Shown here: one piece after another, positions 24,895 through 36,788 of the stretch | Layout of the letters: the number at the start of each line of letters is the position of its first letter | Numbering within the stretch: position 1 is the first letter of the stretch | NCBI GenBank assembly: GCA_025361465.1 | Contig: JANYAG010000048.1 | Span: forward strand, 1 to 43,901 | Reading direction: 5' to 3' | Length of the DNA stretch: 43,901 nucleotides | Source of the DNA: Gemmatimonadota bacterium | GTDB lineage: Bacteria; Gemmatimonadota; Gemmatimonadetes; Gemmatimonadales; GWC2-71-9 | Program-made: the position numbers and the translations under genes | The notes under the pieces: model-generated | What the model was told of the DNA's origin: nothing | What the model saw: the letters and a program-made list of their open reading frames with translations, nothing else | Databases searched by the model: none

Positions 24895-27146
24895 GGGCGA
24901 CGGCGCTGCAGCGCGATCTCGATGCGGGCGGCCAGGGCGCGCGGGCGGAACGGCTTGGAGATGAAGTCGGTCGCACCGAGGCGCAGCGAGCGCACCTCGT
25001 TGTCCTCATCCCCGCGCGCGGAGACGACGAGGATCGGCAGGTCGGCCGTCTGCGTGCGCGAGCGCAGCTGGGTCAGCACCGTGAAGCCGTCGACATTCGG
25101 CAGGTTCAGGTCGAGGAGCACGATATCGGGATTGTGGCGATCCATCTGCTCGAACGCCTCCGATCCGTCGCGCGCTTCAAAGATCAGGTAGCCCTCGGCC
25201 TCGAGCAGGTCGCGCATCACCCGCCGGAGCTGGTCCTCGTCTTCGACCAGCAACACGGTCGCCTTGGTGCCTTCCCCCGGCGCGTTCGTCTCGACGTGCC
25301 CTTCGTCGACCAGCTCGATGTCCTCAAGCAATTGATCGGTGGACTCCGCCAGCTCCACCACCGGCTCGACCGGCTCGCGCACGGCCGAGCGCCCCTTCCC
25401 CTTGGGCCGCGGACGGTTCTGCGGCAACGCCAGCCCGCGCGTGCGCGCCTGCCCCTCGAGGGGAATGTCCGTGACACGCAGGACTTCATCGACGGAGGTG
25501 TCGCCCTCGATCGCGTGGCGGATCGCGCAATCGAAGAGGGTGCGCATCCCCTCGGACTGGGCCGCCTCGGCCAGTTCGTTGGCCATCGCGTTGGCACCGA
25601 CGAGCCGCTCCAGCTCGACGCTCATCACCAGGATCTCGACGATCGAGAAGCGCCCGCGATAGCCGGTCTGGGTGCACTGGCCACAGCCCACGGGCTTCCA
25701 GAGCGTCGCCTTCTTGGGGATGAACGGCTGGATGCGCGCGGGCAGGTCGGCATGGGCCATCGGCGTGCGGCACACCGGACAGAGCCGCCGCATCAGGCGC
25801 TGCGCCACGACGCCCCGCAAGGAGGCGCCGAGCTTGAACGCCTCCAATCCCATGTCCACGAGGCGGGTCACCGTGCTCGGCGCGTCGTTGGTGTGCAGCG
25901 TCGACAGCACCAGGTGGCCGGTCAGCGACGCCTGAATGGCGATCTGCATCGTCTCGAGGTCGCGGATTTCGCCGACCAGGACGATATCGGGATCCTGCCG
26001 CAGGATGGAGCGGAGCGCGGTCGAAAAGGTGAGCCCCGCCTTTTCGTTGGTCTGCACCTGCACGATGTTCTTGCCAAGCCGGTATTCGACCGGATCTTCC
26101 ACCGTGACGATGTTGATCCCCTCGGCCTGGATCTGCTTGATGCAGGCGTAGAGGGTGGTGGTCTTGCCGGAACCGGTCGGCCCGGTGCAGAGAATCACCC
26201 CTTCCTTGTTCGTCAGCAGTTGCTTGATGACATCGCGGTCGTCCTCGTAGAGACCGAGGGAATCGAGTGACAGCATCGTCTGCTGGGTATTCAGGATGCG
26301 GATGACGACCTTTTCGCCGTGCTGCGCCGGGAGCGTGGAGATGCGCAGGTCGATCGGCGCTTCACCGACGGATACCCGTGCGCGGCCATCCTGCGGCCGC
26401 AGGCGGTCGGCGATGTCGAGCCCGGACATGATCTTGATGCGCGAGATTAGCGGAATGCCGGCCTTGCGCGGGATGGTCATCGCCTGCCGCAGCACGCCAT
26501 CGATGCGGTAGCGCACCAGGACGGCCGCCTCGGCCGATTCGATATGGATATCACTCGCCCGCGACGTGATGCCGTCGTGGAGCAGCACGTCGACCAGCTT
26601 GATGATCGGCCGAGAACTCGCCTCGACCTCAACCGCCGCGACGTCGAGATCCTCGACATCCTCTTCGATCGCCGTGAGATCGACATTCTCCATGCCCACG
26701 AGCAGCTCGGCCACGCTGCCGCGGCGCTCCTTGCCATACAGCTCGTCGAGTTTCGCGCGAATGCGGGGCGGCGAGGCCAGCGAGACCCTGACCTCCCGCC
26801 CGGTGGCAAACGCCAGTGACTGCTCGGCGCCGATATCGAACGGATTGGAGGTGGCCACCTCGAGCAGCGCGTCGCTCACCTGCAGCGGAATCAGCAGGTG
26901 TCGCCGCGCCAGCGATTCCGGCACTGCGTCAAGGGCTGCCTGGGTCGCGGCAGAAAGGTCGGCGACGGGCAGGCGGCATCGCGCCGAGAGGGCGGCGAGG
27001 ATCTCGGCCTCCGGCAGCAGGCGCATGTCGATCACCCGCTCCCAGAGCGAGCCCTTCATGTCGCCTTCAGCACGCAGCGGCTCGAGCGCCCCTTCCGACA
27101 GCAGGGGCGAGATGATCGCAGCAAGCCAGTCGTCGTTATACGTCAT
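24891..27146 (-). CDS. PilB/GspE-type secretion/pilus ATPase fused to C-terminal CheY-like receiver domain
   Basis: Walker A GPTGSGKTTTLYA; Asp and His boxes; CPVC...CGQC zinc site; C-terminal TVLLVEDEDQLRR...DIVLLDLNLPN...PILVVSARG...FISKPF. Confidence 0.93.
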   Translation of the reverse strand: MTYNDDWLAAIISPLLSEGALEPLRAEGDMKGSLWERVIDMRLLPEAEILAALSARCRLPVADLSAATQAALDAVPESLARRHLLIPLQVSDALLEVATSNPFDIGAEQSLAFATGREVRVSLASPPRIRAKLDELYGKERRGSVAELLVGMENVDLTAIEEDVEDLDVAAVEVEASSRPIIKLVDVLLHDGITSRASDIHIESAEAAVLVRYRIDGVLRQAMTIPRKAGIPLISRIKIMSGLDIADRLRPQDGRARVSVGEAPIDLRISTLPAQHGEKVVIRILNTQQTMLSLDSLGLYEDDRDVIKQLLTNKEGVILCTGPTGSGKTTTLYACIKQIQAEGINIVTVEDPVEYRLGKNIVQVQTNEKAGLTFSTALRSILRQDPDIVLVGEIRDLETMQIAIQASLTGHLVLSTLHTNDAPSTVTRLVDMGLEAFKLGASLRGVVAQRLMRRLCPVCRTPMAHADLPARIQPFIPKKATLWKPVGCGQCTQTGYRGRFSIVEILVMSVELERLVGANAMANELAEAAQSEGMRTLFDCAIRHAIEGDTSVDEVLRVTDIPLEGQARTRGLALPQNRPRPKGKGRSAVREPVEPVVELAESTDQLLEDIELVDEGHVETNAPGEGTKATVLLVEDEDQLRRVMRDLLEAEGYLIFEARDGSEAFEQMDRHNPDIVLLDLNLPNVDGFTVLTQLRSRTQTADLPILVVSARGDEDNEVRSLRLGATDFISKPFRPRALAARIEIALQRRRP

Positions 27147-27268
27147 GCATCACCAGCACCACCCAGGGGATCGGGAGCTGTCATCGCCCCATCGCGCCGC
27201 GAAAGGTAGACGGCGAGCGGAGCAGGGGCCAACCTGGTTGCGCGGAGCGGCGCTCGCGGGCACAGGCC

Positions 27269-29278
27269 TCAGAAATAGCGCCACCAGTCCGGGTGCAGGT
27301 CAACAGTGAACGCGACCCGACCAGTCCGGAGCGCGAAGCCGCTCTCCAGTCGGACCAAGCGGCCCCAGAGGTCGAGCCGCAACCCTGCCGCCGCCTCGAT
27401 TCGCCCGGACGCCTGCCAGGGCAGCCCGGGCATCGGTCCGCCCGCGATCGCAGCACCTGCCACCAGGGACAACGCGCTGGGCAGGCGGAGGCGCAGGGGG
27501 TTCGCCAGCGGCGGCATGCCGATCGATACCGGCATCGCCCACGCCAGCTCGGCGCGAGCGCTGCGCCGCCCGCCAATCGACCGATCCGGCACGCCAACCA
27601 GCGATCCCCAGCCACCAAGCACGAACGAGCGATATGCCGGGAGGTCGGCCGTGCCGGCACCAAGATCGGCCTGGAAGACCAGCGCGTCGTGGCCGATCGG
27701 CAGGGTTCCCTGCCCCCCGATGGTCGCGCGACCCCACGACGACCCCGCGCGCCCGCCGTCAACGCCGACCGCCCACCCGTCGCCGGCGGCGTTGCGATGC
27801 CAGAACGCGAGACGACCGACCGTCGCAGCACCGACACCCAGCGCGGGATTGGGCCGCATCGTCCCGTCGAGTGCGACGAACGCCGCGGCGACCGAGCGTG
27901 ACCACTCGCGTCCCGCCTCCAGCGTGAGATTGCCGCCCGACAGCGTGGTGGCCAGCCGCACCCCGGCGTGTTCGATGAGGGTGTAGTCGCCGTGATCGCG
28001 ACCAGCGAACACCGTGGCGAGCGAGTTGACCATGCTGCTGATCACCGGCACATCGCCCACGTCCTGGATCACCCGGCCCGCAGAGAGCGTGATCGTCCCC
28101 TGGCGGTAGGCGCGCGTGAGCTCGACCTGTCCCACCACGCGATGATCCGACAACCCGATGCCGGCCTGACCGCGCGCGGTCACGGCCGCGCCAAGCGCCA
28201 GTCGGAGGCCAAAGCCGGGGGTGACGCCCTCGACACGATTGATGCGGAGGAAGTCGCCGAGACCGCGACCGAAGAAGCGCAGCCCCGGCAATCCGTCGAG
28301 AGAGCGGCCGAGGGCAAGGCGAGCGTCGCGCTGTGCCCGCTCGATGTCGGCGTCGTTCGCCGGCATGGTGGTGAGCAACCCGGCAAGTGGCCCATCCCAG
28401 GTGGCGCCGGGCGCCGGGCGACGCAGGCCGTCGATGGGCGCCCCCGTGAAACGATCGAACGGCGGCAAGGCGTCCTGCGCGTAGTCGTCGATTTCCCAGT
28501 CGCCGCGAATGACGGTCTGCCACGGCAGCTCGAGCAGCGGGCTCCCGCGCCGGATGGCGATCGACTGTCGCCACGGCAGCCAGCGGGCGCCTTCGCGCAG
28601 CGAATTCTCGAGGGTGACGGTGAGGTCGGCGACGGTCGCGTCGCGATACGAGGCCGGCGTAAAGGTGAAGCGGAAGCGCACCAGCGCCGCGCGATCGACA
28701 TCGAGGTAGAGCGTGCCGACGACGCCCGCTGCGTTGGCGTCGGCCGGCCGCACCGACACGGCCACCACGCGCACGCGGTCCCGGGCCGTGGCGATCACGA
28801 TGGTGTCGCCAATCGCGAAGCGATAATGCTCCAGCCCGGGCACGGAAAGCGGGTGGATGAGATCACGCACCTCGTCGCCGTCGCCGATCCGGATGGTGCC
28901 GCCGAAGTCGTTGGCGACGATGCCGAGATGGTCGCGGTGATACCGCATGGTGTTGGGAAGGAACGAGGTGTCGCGCCAGGCGACGATCACCTGCTTGGTG
29001 CGGCCCGGCCAGGCGCCGAAGACGTCCACGCGCAGTTCGTCGGCGCGCAGGACGCGCTCGATCTGGTTGGGCGCATCGCCGGTGAGGGAGGTGAAGCGCA
29101 CGATGCCGTGCGCACGGGCATGCCAGTTGGTGAAGGCCGAGTCGGCATCGCGCGACGATCGCTGCGCAGCGGCCCGGCGCACCAGGTCGATGCTGGTCCC
29201 CGGTGCCCACTGCTGTGCCGCAACCGGCCGCGCCGCCACCAGCAGGGCGCCCAGCGTCATGCCTGCCACCCACCGCAT
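27269..29278 (-). CDS. outer-membrane beta-barrel family protein (669 aa)
   Basis: ATG 29278; signal MRWVAGMTLGALLVAARPVAAQQ; alternating beta-strand pattern; terminal aromatic DLHPDWWRYF*. Confidence 0.65.
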   Translation of the reverse strand: MRWVAGMTLGALLVAARPVAAQQWAPGTSIDLVRRAAAQRSSRDADSAFTNWHARAHGIVRFTSLTGDAPNQIERVLRADELRVDVFGAWPGRTKQVIVAWRDTSFLPNTMRYHRDHLGIVANDFGGTIRIGDGDEVRDLIHPLSVPGLEHYRFAIGDTIVIATARDRVRVVAVSVRPADANAAGVVGTLYLDVDRAALVRFRFTFTPASYRDATVADLTVTLENSLREGARWLPWRQSIAIRRGSPLLELPWQTVIRGDWEIDDYAQDALPPFDRFTGAPIDGLRRPAPGATWDGPLAGLLTTMPANDADIERAQRDARLALGRSLDGLPGLRFFGRGLGDFLRINRVEGVTPGFGLRLALGAAVTARGQAGIGLSDHRVVGQVELTRAYRQGTITLSAGRVIQDVGDVPVISSMVNSLATVFAGRDHGDYTLIEHAGVRLATTLSGGNLTLEAGREWSRSVAAAFVALDGTMRPNPALGVGAATVGRLAFWHRNAAGDGWAVGVDGGRAGSSWGRATIGGQGTLPIGHDALVFQADLGAGTADLPAYRSFVLGGWGSLVGVPDRSIGGRRSARAELAWAMPVSIGMPPLANPLRLRLPSALSLVAGAAIAGGPMPGLPWQASGRIEAAAGLRLDLWGRLVRLESGFALRTGRVAFTVDLHPDWWRYF

Positions 29279-29401
29279 TCCAGACGCCTCCCCGAGCATG
29301 CCTGCAAGATGATCGGACGCCGCACGCAGCCGCCACACCCGGCACCGCACCATCCCCTTAGATTCGTCCCCTGAGCCCGGCATCACCGGTCCCCGATCAT
29401 T

Positions 29402-30010
29402 GTGAGCGTCGTGACCACTTTCCTGCGCCCGTTCGCCGCCCTGTCGCTCGCTCTCGTGACGACCACGGCGTGCCATCGCAACACCCTGATCGATCCGGGC
29501 GGGCCGCTGCCGGGGGCGACCCTGTATCGCAATCCGCCACTGGCGGTGGATCGCGTCTGGTTGGCCGAACTCGCCGGAACCACCCCGTCGGATACCACCG
29601 TCACCTTCGCGGCGAACTCCGGCCGGACCATCATCATGCGGCATGGCCCCCCCGACAACGCGATCTTCGCCATCATCGAGTTCGGACCCGGCGCCCTGAA
29701 GCCGCAGTCGGGTGCGATGGCGCAGGTGATCCTGCGCCCGGTGCCCGGCCGGGCCGGCGTCGAAGTGCTTACCCCCGACGTGTTCGGTGCCGGGGCCCGT
29801 GTCACGCTCTCCTATGCGGTCCACTTCCAGGCGCCCAGCAGTGCGCTGGCCAAGTTCGGCAGTGCCGGACGCTTTGAGGGGATGCTCGCGGCGGCGCGCA
29901 CACTGCCCGATGGCCGGCTCCAGTTCCTGAAGACCGATCGGCCCGCGGCCGACATGGTGCGGTTCGCCATCGATGCCTCGGCCATCTACCTCCTCGCCAC
30001 GCCCCGATGA
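29402..30010 (+). CDS. putative lipoprotein of unknown function
   Basis: 202 aa, N-terminal LSLALVTTTAC lipobox-like; ATGA overlap with trpE. Confidence 0.6.
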   Translation: MSVVTTFLRPFAALSLALVTTTACHRNTLIDPGGPLPGATLYRNPPLAVDRVWLAELAGTTPSDTTVTFAANSGRTIIMRHGPPDNAIFAIIEFGPGALKPQSGAMAQVILRPVPGRAGVEVLTPDVFGAGARVTLSYAVHFQAPSSALAKFGSAGRFEGMLAAARTLPDGRLQFLKTDRPAADMVRFAIDASAIYLLATPR

Positions 30011-31503
30011 GCGACACCTTCCAGCGGTGTCGCGACGCTGCCCGGCAGGGATGCACCCGGGTCCCGCTGACGCGCGAAGTCGTGCTCGACGGCGACACGC
30101 CGGTCTCCGCATTCGCCAAGCTGCATCGCGGCGCCTACGGCTTCCTGCTCGAATCGCTCGAGGGCGGCGAGCGCTGGGCCCGCTACTCGTTCCTCGCCAC
30201 CGAACCGGCCGCGGTGTATCGCTACCACGGCCGCCGGGTCCAGCGACTCCTGGACGATGGGTCGTGGATGGGGAAGGAACACCAGGAGGCGCCCCTCGCT
30301 CACTTGGCCGAGCTGCTGCGCACCGATCGCTCGCTGGAAGTCGCCGGCTTGCCCCCGTTCACCGGGGGCGCGGTCGGCTTCTGGGGGTACGATGTGGTGC
30401 GGACGATCGAATCGCTCCCCCATGCCCCCCGCGACGATCGCGCGCTACCCGATGCGGTGGTGATGGTGGTGGACACCCTGCTGGTGCTCGACAACCTCTT
30501 CCATCGTGCCACCGTCATCGCCAACGTCACGGTGTCACCCGACCTCACCGACGGCGAACTCGTTCGGCGGATCGCCGCGGCCGAAGCGCAGATGGCGAGC
30601 TGGCTCGCGCGGCTGGCTGCGCCGAACACCCTGACTCCGCTGGCGCTGAAGCCGGGCGTGCGCGTCGCGGCGGCCACCTCGCCGTACGCCGATGCGCGCT
30701 TCCGCGCCGATGTCGATCGCTGCAAGGCGTACATCGCCGCCGGCGATGCCTTCCAGATCGTGCTGTCGCGACGGCTCGACGTGCGACCCGCGCCGGATCC
30801 GTTCCTGACCTATCGCTGGCTGCGCGCCCTCAACCCGGCGCCGTACTGCTATTTCCTCCGGCTCGGCGACCTCACCATCGCCGGCGCCTCACCCGAGGTG
30901 CTGGTGCGGGTCGTCCACGACGAAATCACCCTGCGGCCGATCGCCGGAACCCGACCGCGCGGAATGACGCCCGAGGCGGATGCCGCACACGAGGCCTCGC
31001 TGCGCGCCGATCCCAAGGAAGTGGCCGAGCACCTGATGCTGGTGGACCTGGGCCGGAATGATGTCGGTCGCGTGGCGGAATACGGGTCGGTGCGCGTGGT
31101 GGAGCAGATGGTGGTGGAGCGCTACTCCCACGTGATGCACCTGGTGAGCGAAGTGCGCGGACAGTTGCGCGCCGGACTCGACGCCCTCGATGCCCTCGCC
31201 GCGGCCTTCCCGGCCGGGACGGTGAGCGGCGCCCCCAAGGTGCGCGCCATGCAGATCATCGATGAACTCGAGCCGACGCGGCGCGGTCCCTACGCCGGTG
31301 CGGTCGGATACGTCGGCTTCGGCGCGCGCACGCTCGACACCGCGATCGCGATCCGCACGGTGGTTTTTTCGGGCGACACGGCCAGCGTGCAGGCCGGCGC
31401 GGGACTGGTGACCGATTCGGTGCCCGACACGGAGTTCAAGGAAACGGCGGCGAAGGCGGGGGCGGTGCTGGCGGCGCTGGGGCGAGCTATCGCCCATCGA
31501 TGA
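30007..31503 (+). CDS. trpE: Anthranilate synthase component I
   Basis: LHRGAYGFLLESLEGGERWARYSFL; RPIAGTRPRGMTPEAD; LVDLGRNDVGRV; FPAGTVSGAPKVRAM. Confidence 0.93.
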   Translation: MSDTFQRCRDAARQGCTRVPLTREVVLDGDTPVSAFAKLHRGAYGFLLESLEGGERWARYSFLATEPAAVYRYHGRRVQRLLDDGSWMGKEHQEAPLAHLAELLRTDRSLEVAGLPPFTGGAVGFWGYDVVRTIESLPHAPRDDRALPDAVVMVVDTLLVLDNLFHRATVIANVTVSPDLTDGELVRRIAAAEAQMASWLARLAAPNTLTPLALKPGVRVAAATSPYADARFRADVDRCKAYIAAGDAFQIVLSRRLDVRPAPDPFLTYRWLRALNPAPYCYFLRLGDLTIAGASPEVLVRVVHDEITLRPIAGTRPRGMTPEADAAHEASLRADPKEVAEHLMLVDLGRNDVGRVAEYGSVRVVEQMVVERYSHVMHLVSEVRGQLRAGLDALDALAAAFPAGTVSGAPKVRAMQIIDELEPTRRGPYAGAVGYVGFGARTLDTAIAIRTVVFSGDTASVQAGAGLVTDSVPDTEFKETAAKAGAVLAALGRAIAHR

Positions 31504-31523
31504 TCGAGATTTCACGGAGTCGC

Positions 31524-31598
31524 CCTGAGCGAAGCGAAGGGTTTGCGTGGTCGAGCTTCACCGAAGACCCGCCACGCGAATCCTTCGCTTCGCTCAGG
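31524..31598. terminator. 75-nt hairpin between convergent trpE and maf, built from inverted copies of a 17-mer repeat
   Basis: Arms cctgagcgaagcgaagggtttgcgtgg / ccacgcgaatccttcgcttcgctcagg pair at 25 of 27 positions with a 21-nt loop. Confidence 0.6.
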
Positions 31599-32193
31599 AT
31601 GACCCTTGCCGAGGACTACTCAGCTCGCATCTCGCAAACCGATACGGAAACCCCGCCTCCTCCAGCAGCTGCAGCACCAGCCTCACCGGCAGCCCCATCA
31701 CCCCGAAGAAATCGCCGTCGATCCGTTCCACCAGCGCAGCGCCCCAGCCCTGGATGCCATACGCCCCCGCCTTGTCGAGCGGCTCGCCCGTGGCGATGTA
31801 GTCGCGCAGGAAGTCTTCGCTGCACGGACGGAACGTGACGCGGGTTTCGTCGATGGCGACCCGCTCGACCGCATCGGCGATCAGGCAGATGGCGGTGACC
31901 ACGGTGTGGGTGCGCCCCTGCAGCGCCGTCAGCATGCGGAGCGCGTCGGCGTCGTCCACCGGTTTCTCGAGCAGCTGGTCGTCGAGTACCACGGTGGTGT
32001 CGGCACCGAGCACCAGTCGCCCCGGCACCGCGCGCGCCTTGTCGCGTGCAAGCCGACGCGTGTAGGCCCGCGGGTCCTCGCCCGGCATGGGCGTCTCCAG
32101 CACGTCGGCGGCGCTCACCAGCAGCGGGATGCCGAGCATCTCGAGCAGTTGCCGCCGGCGCGGTGAGGCGGACGCAAGCACCAGGGCGGGCAT
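31594..32193 (-). CDS. maf: Maf-like nucleoside triphosphate pyrophosphatase
   Basis: LVLASASPRRRQLLEMLG; VLGADTTVVLDDQLLEKP; GAYGIQGWGAALVERIDGDFFGVMGLP. Confidence 0.93.
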   Translation of the reverse strand: MPALVLASASPRRRQLLEMLGIPLLVSAADVLETPMPGEDPRAYTRRLARDKARAVPGRLVLGADTTVVLDDQLLEKPVDDADALRMLTALQGRTHTVVTAICLIADAVERVAIDETRVTFRPCSEDFLRDYIATGEPLDKAGAYGIQGWGAALVERIDGDFFGVMGLPVRLVLQLLEEAGFPYRFARCELSSPRQGSS

Positions 32194-32639
32194 CATGCCG
32201 CGTTCCGCTCGAGCTGGAGGGTGACCGGCCCGTCATTGGTGAGCGTCACCTGCATGTCGGCCCCGAACTCGCCGGAGGCGACCGTGGCGCCGCGAGCCGT
32301 GAGGGCGGCGAGGAAGGCTTCATAGAGGGGAATCGCAATTTCCGGCCGCGCCGCGTCGATGAACGAGGGCCGCCGCCCCTTGGCGGTGTCGCCGTAGAGG
32401 GTGAACTGCGAGATGACCAGGATCGCCCCGCCCACCGCCGCGAGATCGAGGTTCATCTTCCCCTCGGCATCGCTGAAGAGCCGCAGTCCGACAATCTTGT
32501 CGGCCAGCCACTGCACTTCGGCCTCGGTGTCCGCCGCCGTAAACCCCACCAGGACCATGACGCCACGACCGATCGCTCCCCGAGTCTCCCCGTGGATCGT
32601 GACCTTGGCTTCCGACACTCGCTGCAGGATGACGCGCAT
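32193..32639 (-). CDS. dtd: D-aminoacyl-tRNA deacylase
   Basis: [43 protein letters not shown]. Confidence 0.96.
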   Translation of the reverse strand: MRVILQRVSEAKVTIHGETRGAIGRGVMVLVGFTAADTEAEVQWLADKIVGLRLFSDAEGKMNLDLAAVGGAILVISQFTLYGDTAKGRRPSFIDAARPEIAIPLYEAFLAALTARGATVASGEFGADMQVTLTNDGPVTLQLERNAA

Positions 32640-32759
32640 GGCCGAAGAAGGTAATCGCGGCAGGCGGGTGTGGCCGAGCGTCGCGCGGTCCCGAAGATGG
32701 TTGAGGGAGCGTTGATACCGCCCGGCGATCCTTCCGCCTCCCCCTGTCGGAGGCGGTGC

Positions 32760-33356
32760 ATGCGTACCCTGTGGATGTCCCTGCTGCTCCTTGTCCCCCT
32801 GCACCCCGCGGCTGCGCAATGGCGCCTCACGGTGCTCCACGGCACCGCCGCGGTGTCCGGTTACTCACGTGATGAGAGCAGCCCCGATCACCCGTCCTTT
32901 CTTCCCGACCGTCCGACCAGCGACATCGTCGCCATCGGTCGCGACCTCGGGCACGGTCGCCTCACCGTCGAGCTGCGGCGGACCAGCGCTGATCTCACCC
33001 TGCGGGGCCCGGGCACCGCGATCGTCACCCGCGGTGCGCTGCACGCCTGGGGCGCGGGCGTCGAAGGCGCACGACGCCTCGCCGGCGTGGCCGGCCGACC
33101 CACACTGCACGCCGGACTCGGCCTGCTGGTGGAGCGCTGGGACTTTGCCGTCGACGCCAACGGCGCCCGCTGGCGCGTGGCCGGGCGCGGCGCCCTCGAG
33201 GTGGGATTGCCGATTACCAGACGATGGCAGGGCGTCGTGCGTGGCGAGGTGACGGCCAGTCCGTCGGTCTTTGCGGCGGAGGAGCTGCCGGGAGGCTACG
33301 TCAGAAGACTGGGGTGGCGACGCGGGATGGAGATCGGCGTGGGGTGGAGATGGTAG
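32760..33356 (+). CDS. secreted/outer-membrane small barrel-like hypothetical protein
   Basis: Signal [20 protein letters not shown]; alternating hydrophobic strands; terminal GVGWRW*. Confidence 0.55.
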   Translation: MRTLWMSLLLLVPLHPAAAQWRLTVLHGTAAVSGYSRDESSPDHPSFLPDRPTSDIVAIGRDLGHGRLTVELRRTSADLTLRGPGTAIVTRGALHAWGAGVEGARRLAGVAGRPTLHAGLGLLVERWDFAVDANGARWRVAGRGALEVGLPITRRWQGVVRGEVTASPSVFAAEELPGGYVRRLGWRRGMEIGVGWRW

Positions 33357-33360
33357 GATT

Positions 33361-33391
33361 GAGAAGGGAGAAGGGAGAAGGGAGAAGCGGG
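33361..33391 (+). repeat. GAGAAGG heptamer array forming a G-quadruplex motif
   Basis: GGGAGAAGGGAGAAGGGAGAAGCGGG at 33366-33391: four GGG tracts with loops of 4, 4 and 6 nt. Confidence 0.7.
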
Positions 33392-33416
33392 AGGTCCCAC
33401 ACTCTCTCTTCTCCTG

Positions 33417-35243
<1,827 letters not shown>

Positions 35244-35273
35244 TCCTGCCTCGTTCGTTGTGCCCGGCGGCGT

Positions 35274-36635
35274 TCAGCGCGCGGCGCGCGCCTTGGCGAC
35301 CAGGGCTTCTGCTGCTGCCGCCGTGGGCGCCTCGGCAATCAGCCGGACGATCGGCTCGGTGCCCGAGGGCCGCACATGCAGCCAGCGATCGGACCAGGCC
35401 AGCCGCAGGCCATCCCGCGTATCCGGCTCGGCGTCGGGAAAGATCTCCCGCAGCCTCTGGTAGAGCTGCCCCAGGTCACCGCCGCGGGGGGCCTTCGCCT
35501 TGACGATCACGTATCTCGGCGCCGAGGCCACCAGCTGCGACAGCCGTTTCCCCGAGGTGGCCAGATGTTGCAAGATGAGGGCCGCACCCAGGGGGGCATC
35601 CCGCCCGATGTGCAGGGCCGGCAGGATCACCCCGCCATTCCCCTCCCCGCCAATCAGGGCCCGCTCATCCTTGATGGTCCGGGCCACGTTGGCCTCTCCC
35701 ACCGGCGCCCGGACAAACCGCGCCCCGCCCTCCCGGGCGGCGTCTTCCACCACCAGGGACGTCGAGAGGTTGGCCACCACCACAGGCAGTTTGGCGGCCT
35801 TCCCCTGCCGGGCCAGGACGGCCCGGACGGCCAGGGCCAGGGTGTAGTCCTCGCCAATCGGCGTCCCGGTCTCGTCGACCAGGGCCAGGCGATCGACGTC
35901 CGGGTCCACCGCCATGCCGATGTCGGCACCGGTCCGGCGGACCAGGTCGCCCAAGGCACCGAGGTTCTCGGGGATCGGCTCCGGTTCGCGCGGGAAGCGC
36001 CCATCCGTCTCGAGGTTGATCCCGTCCACCTTCACCGCGAGGCGATCGAATAGCGCCATCATGGTCGGGCCACCTGCGCCGCGCACGCAGTCGAGCGCCA
36101 CGTGGAACTTCCGCTGGCGGATCGGTTCGGCGTCGATCATCGGCAGGGCGAAGATCGCATCGAGGTGTCGGGCGACCGCCTCGCCATCACTGCGCAGTTG
36201 CCCGATGGTGTCCCACCCGGCCCGCGGCGGGCCGACCTCAGCGAGCCGTCGCACTTCCGCACCGGTCGCCGCGTCGAGGAAGATCCCGTCGGGCCCGACG
36301 AACTTGAGTGCATTCCACTCGATCGGATTGTGACTGGCCGTGAGAATCAACCCGGCACCGGCGTGGTGGTACTCGACCGCCATCTGCACCGTGGGGGTGG
36401 GCGCGATGCCGACGTCGATCACGTCCACGCCCACGGACTGGAATCCGGCAGTGGCGGCGTGCGTGAACATCGCCCCCGAGGTCCGCGCATCGCGGCCGAG
36501 GACGACACAGGTGCCGCCGCTGGCGCGCACCCAGGCGCCGAGGGCGGCCGCGTGGCGCGCGACCAGTTCAGGGGTCAGGTCGGTGCCGACGTGCCCGCGA
36601 AGTCCGGACACGGAGATCATCAGCGTTTCTGACAT
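35274..36635 (-). CDS. glmM: Phosphoglucosamine mutase / phosphohexomutase
   Basis: LTASHNPIEWNALKFV; DPDVDRLALVDE; GGEGNGGVI; RPSGTEPIVRLI. Confidence 0.88.
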   Translation of the reverse strand: MSETLMISVSGLRGHVGTDLTPELVARHAAALGAWVRASGGTCVVLGRDARTSGAMFTHAATAGFQSVGVDVIDVGIAPTPTVQMAVEYHHAGAGLILTASHNPIEWNALKFVGPDGIFLDAATGAEVRRLAEVGPPRAGWDTIGQLRSDGEAVARHLDAIFALPMIDAEPIRQRKFHVALDCVRGAGGPTMMALFDRLAVKVDGINLETDGRFPREPEPIPENLGALGDLVRRTGADIGMAVDPDVDRLALVDETGTPIGEDYTLALAVRAVLARQGKAAKLPVVVANLSTSLVVEDAAREGGARFVRAPVGEANVARTIKDERALIGGEGNGGVILPALHIGRDAPLGAALILQHLATSGKRLSQLVASAPRYVIVKAKAPRGGDLGQLYQRLREIFPDAEPDTRDGLRLAWSDRWLHVRPSGTEPIVRLIAEAPTAAAAEALVAKARAAR

Positions 36636-36788
36636 TCGGGCAGCCACCGTCGGGGGACAGGGTCAGTGCTCGGGCACAGCGATCCAGCGCGGAAGCTATT
36701 GCCGCGGGCAGGGGGCGACAATGCCGCGGTGGCTTGCTCCAAGTTGCGGCGCTGCATAACCTTCCGCCTCCTCTCGCCCGGTTCGATC

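Noticed and set aside
35244-35273. glmS ribozyme upstream of glmS
   Set aside because: Intergenic region of glmS start lies over glmM with only about 30 nt available; known ribozyme is much larger and mainly in Firmicutes
36648-36788. SAM-type riboswitch ahead of the cystathionine gamma-synthase-like gene
   Set aside because: No SAM-I or SAM-II consensus could be recognised by eye; a Rfam/Infernal scan would be decisive
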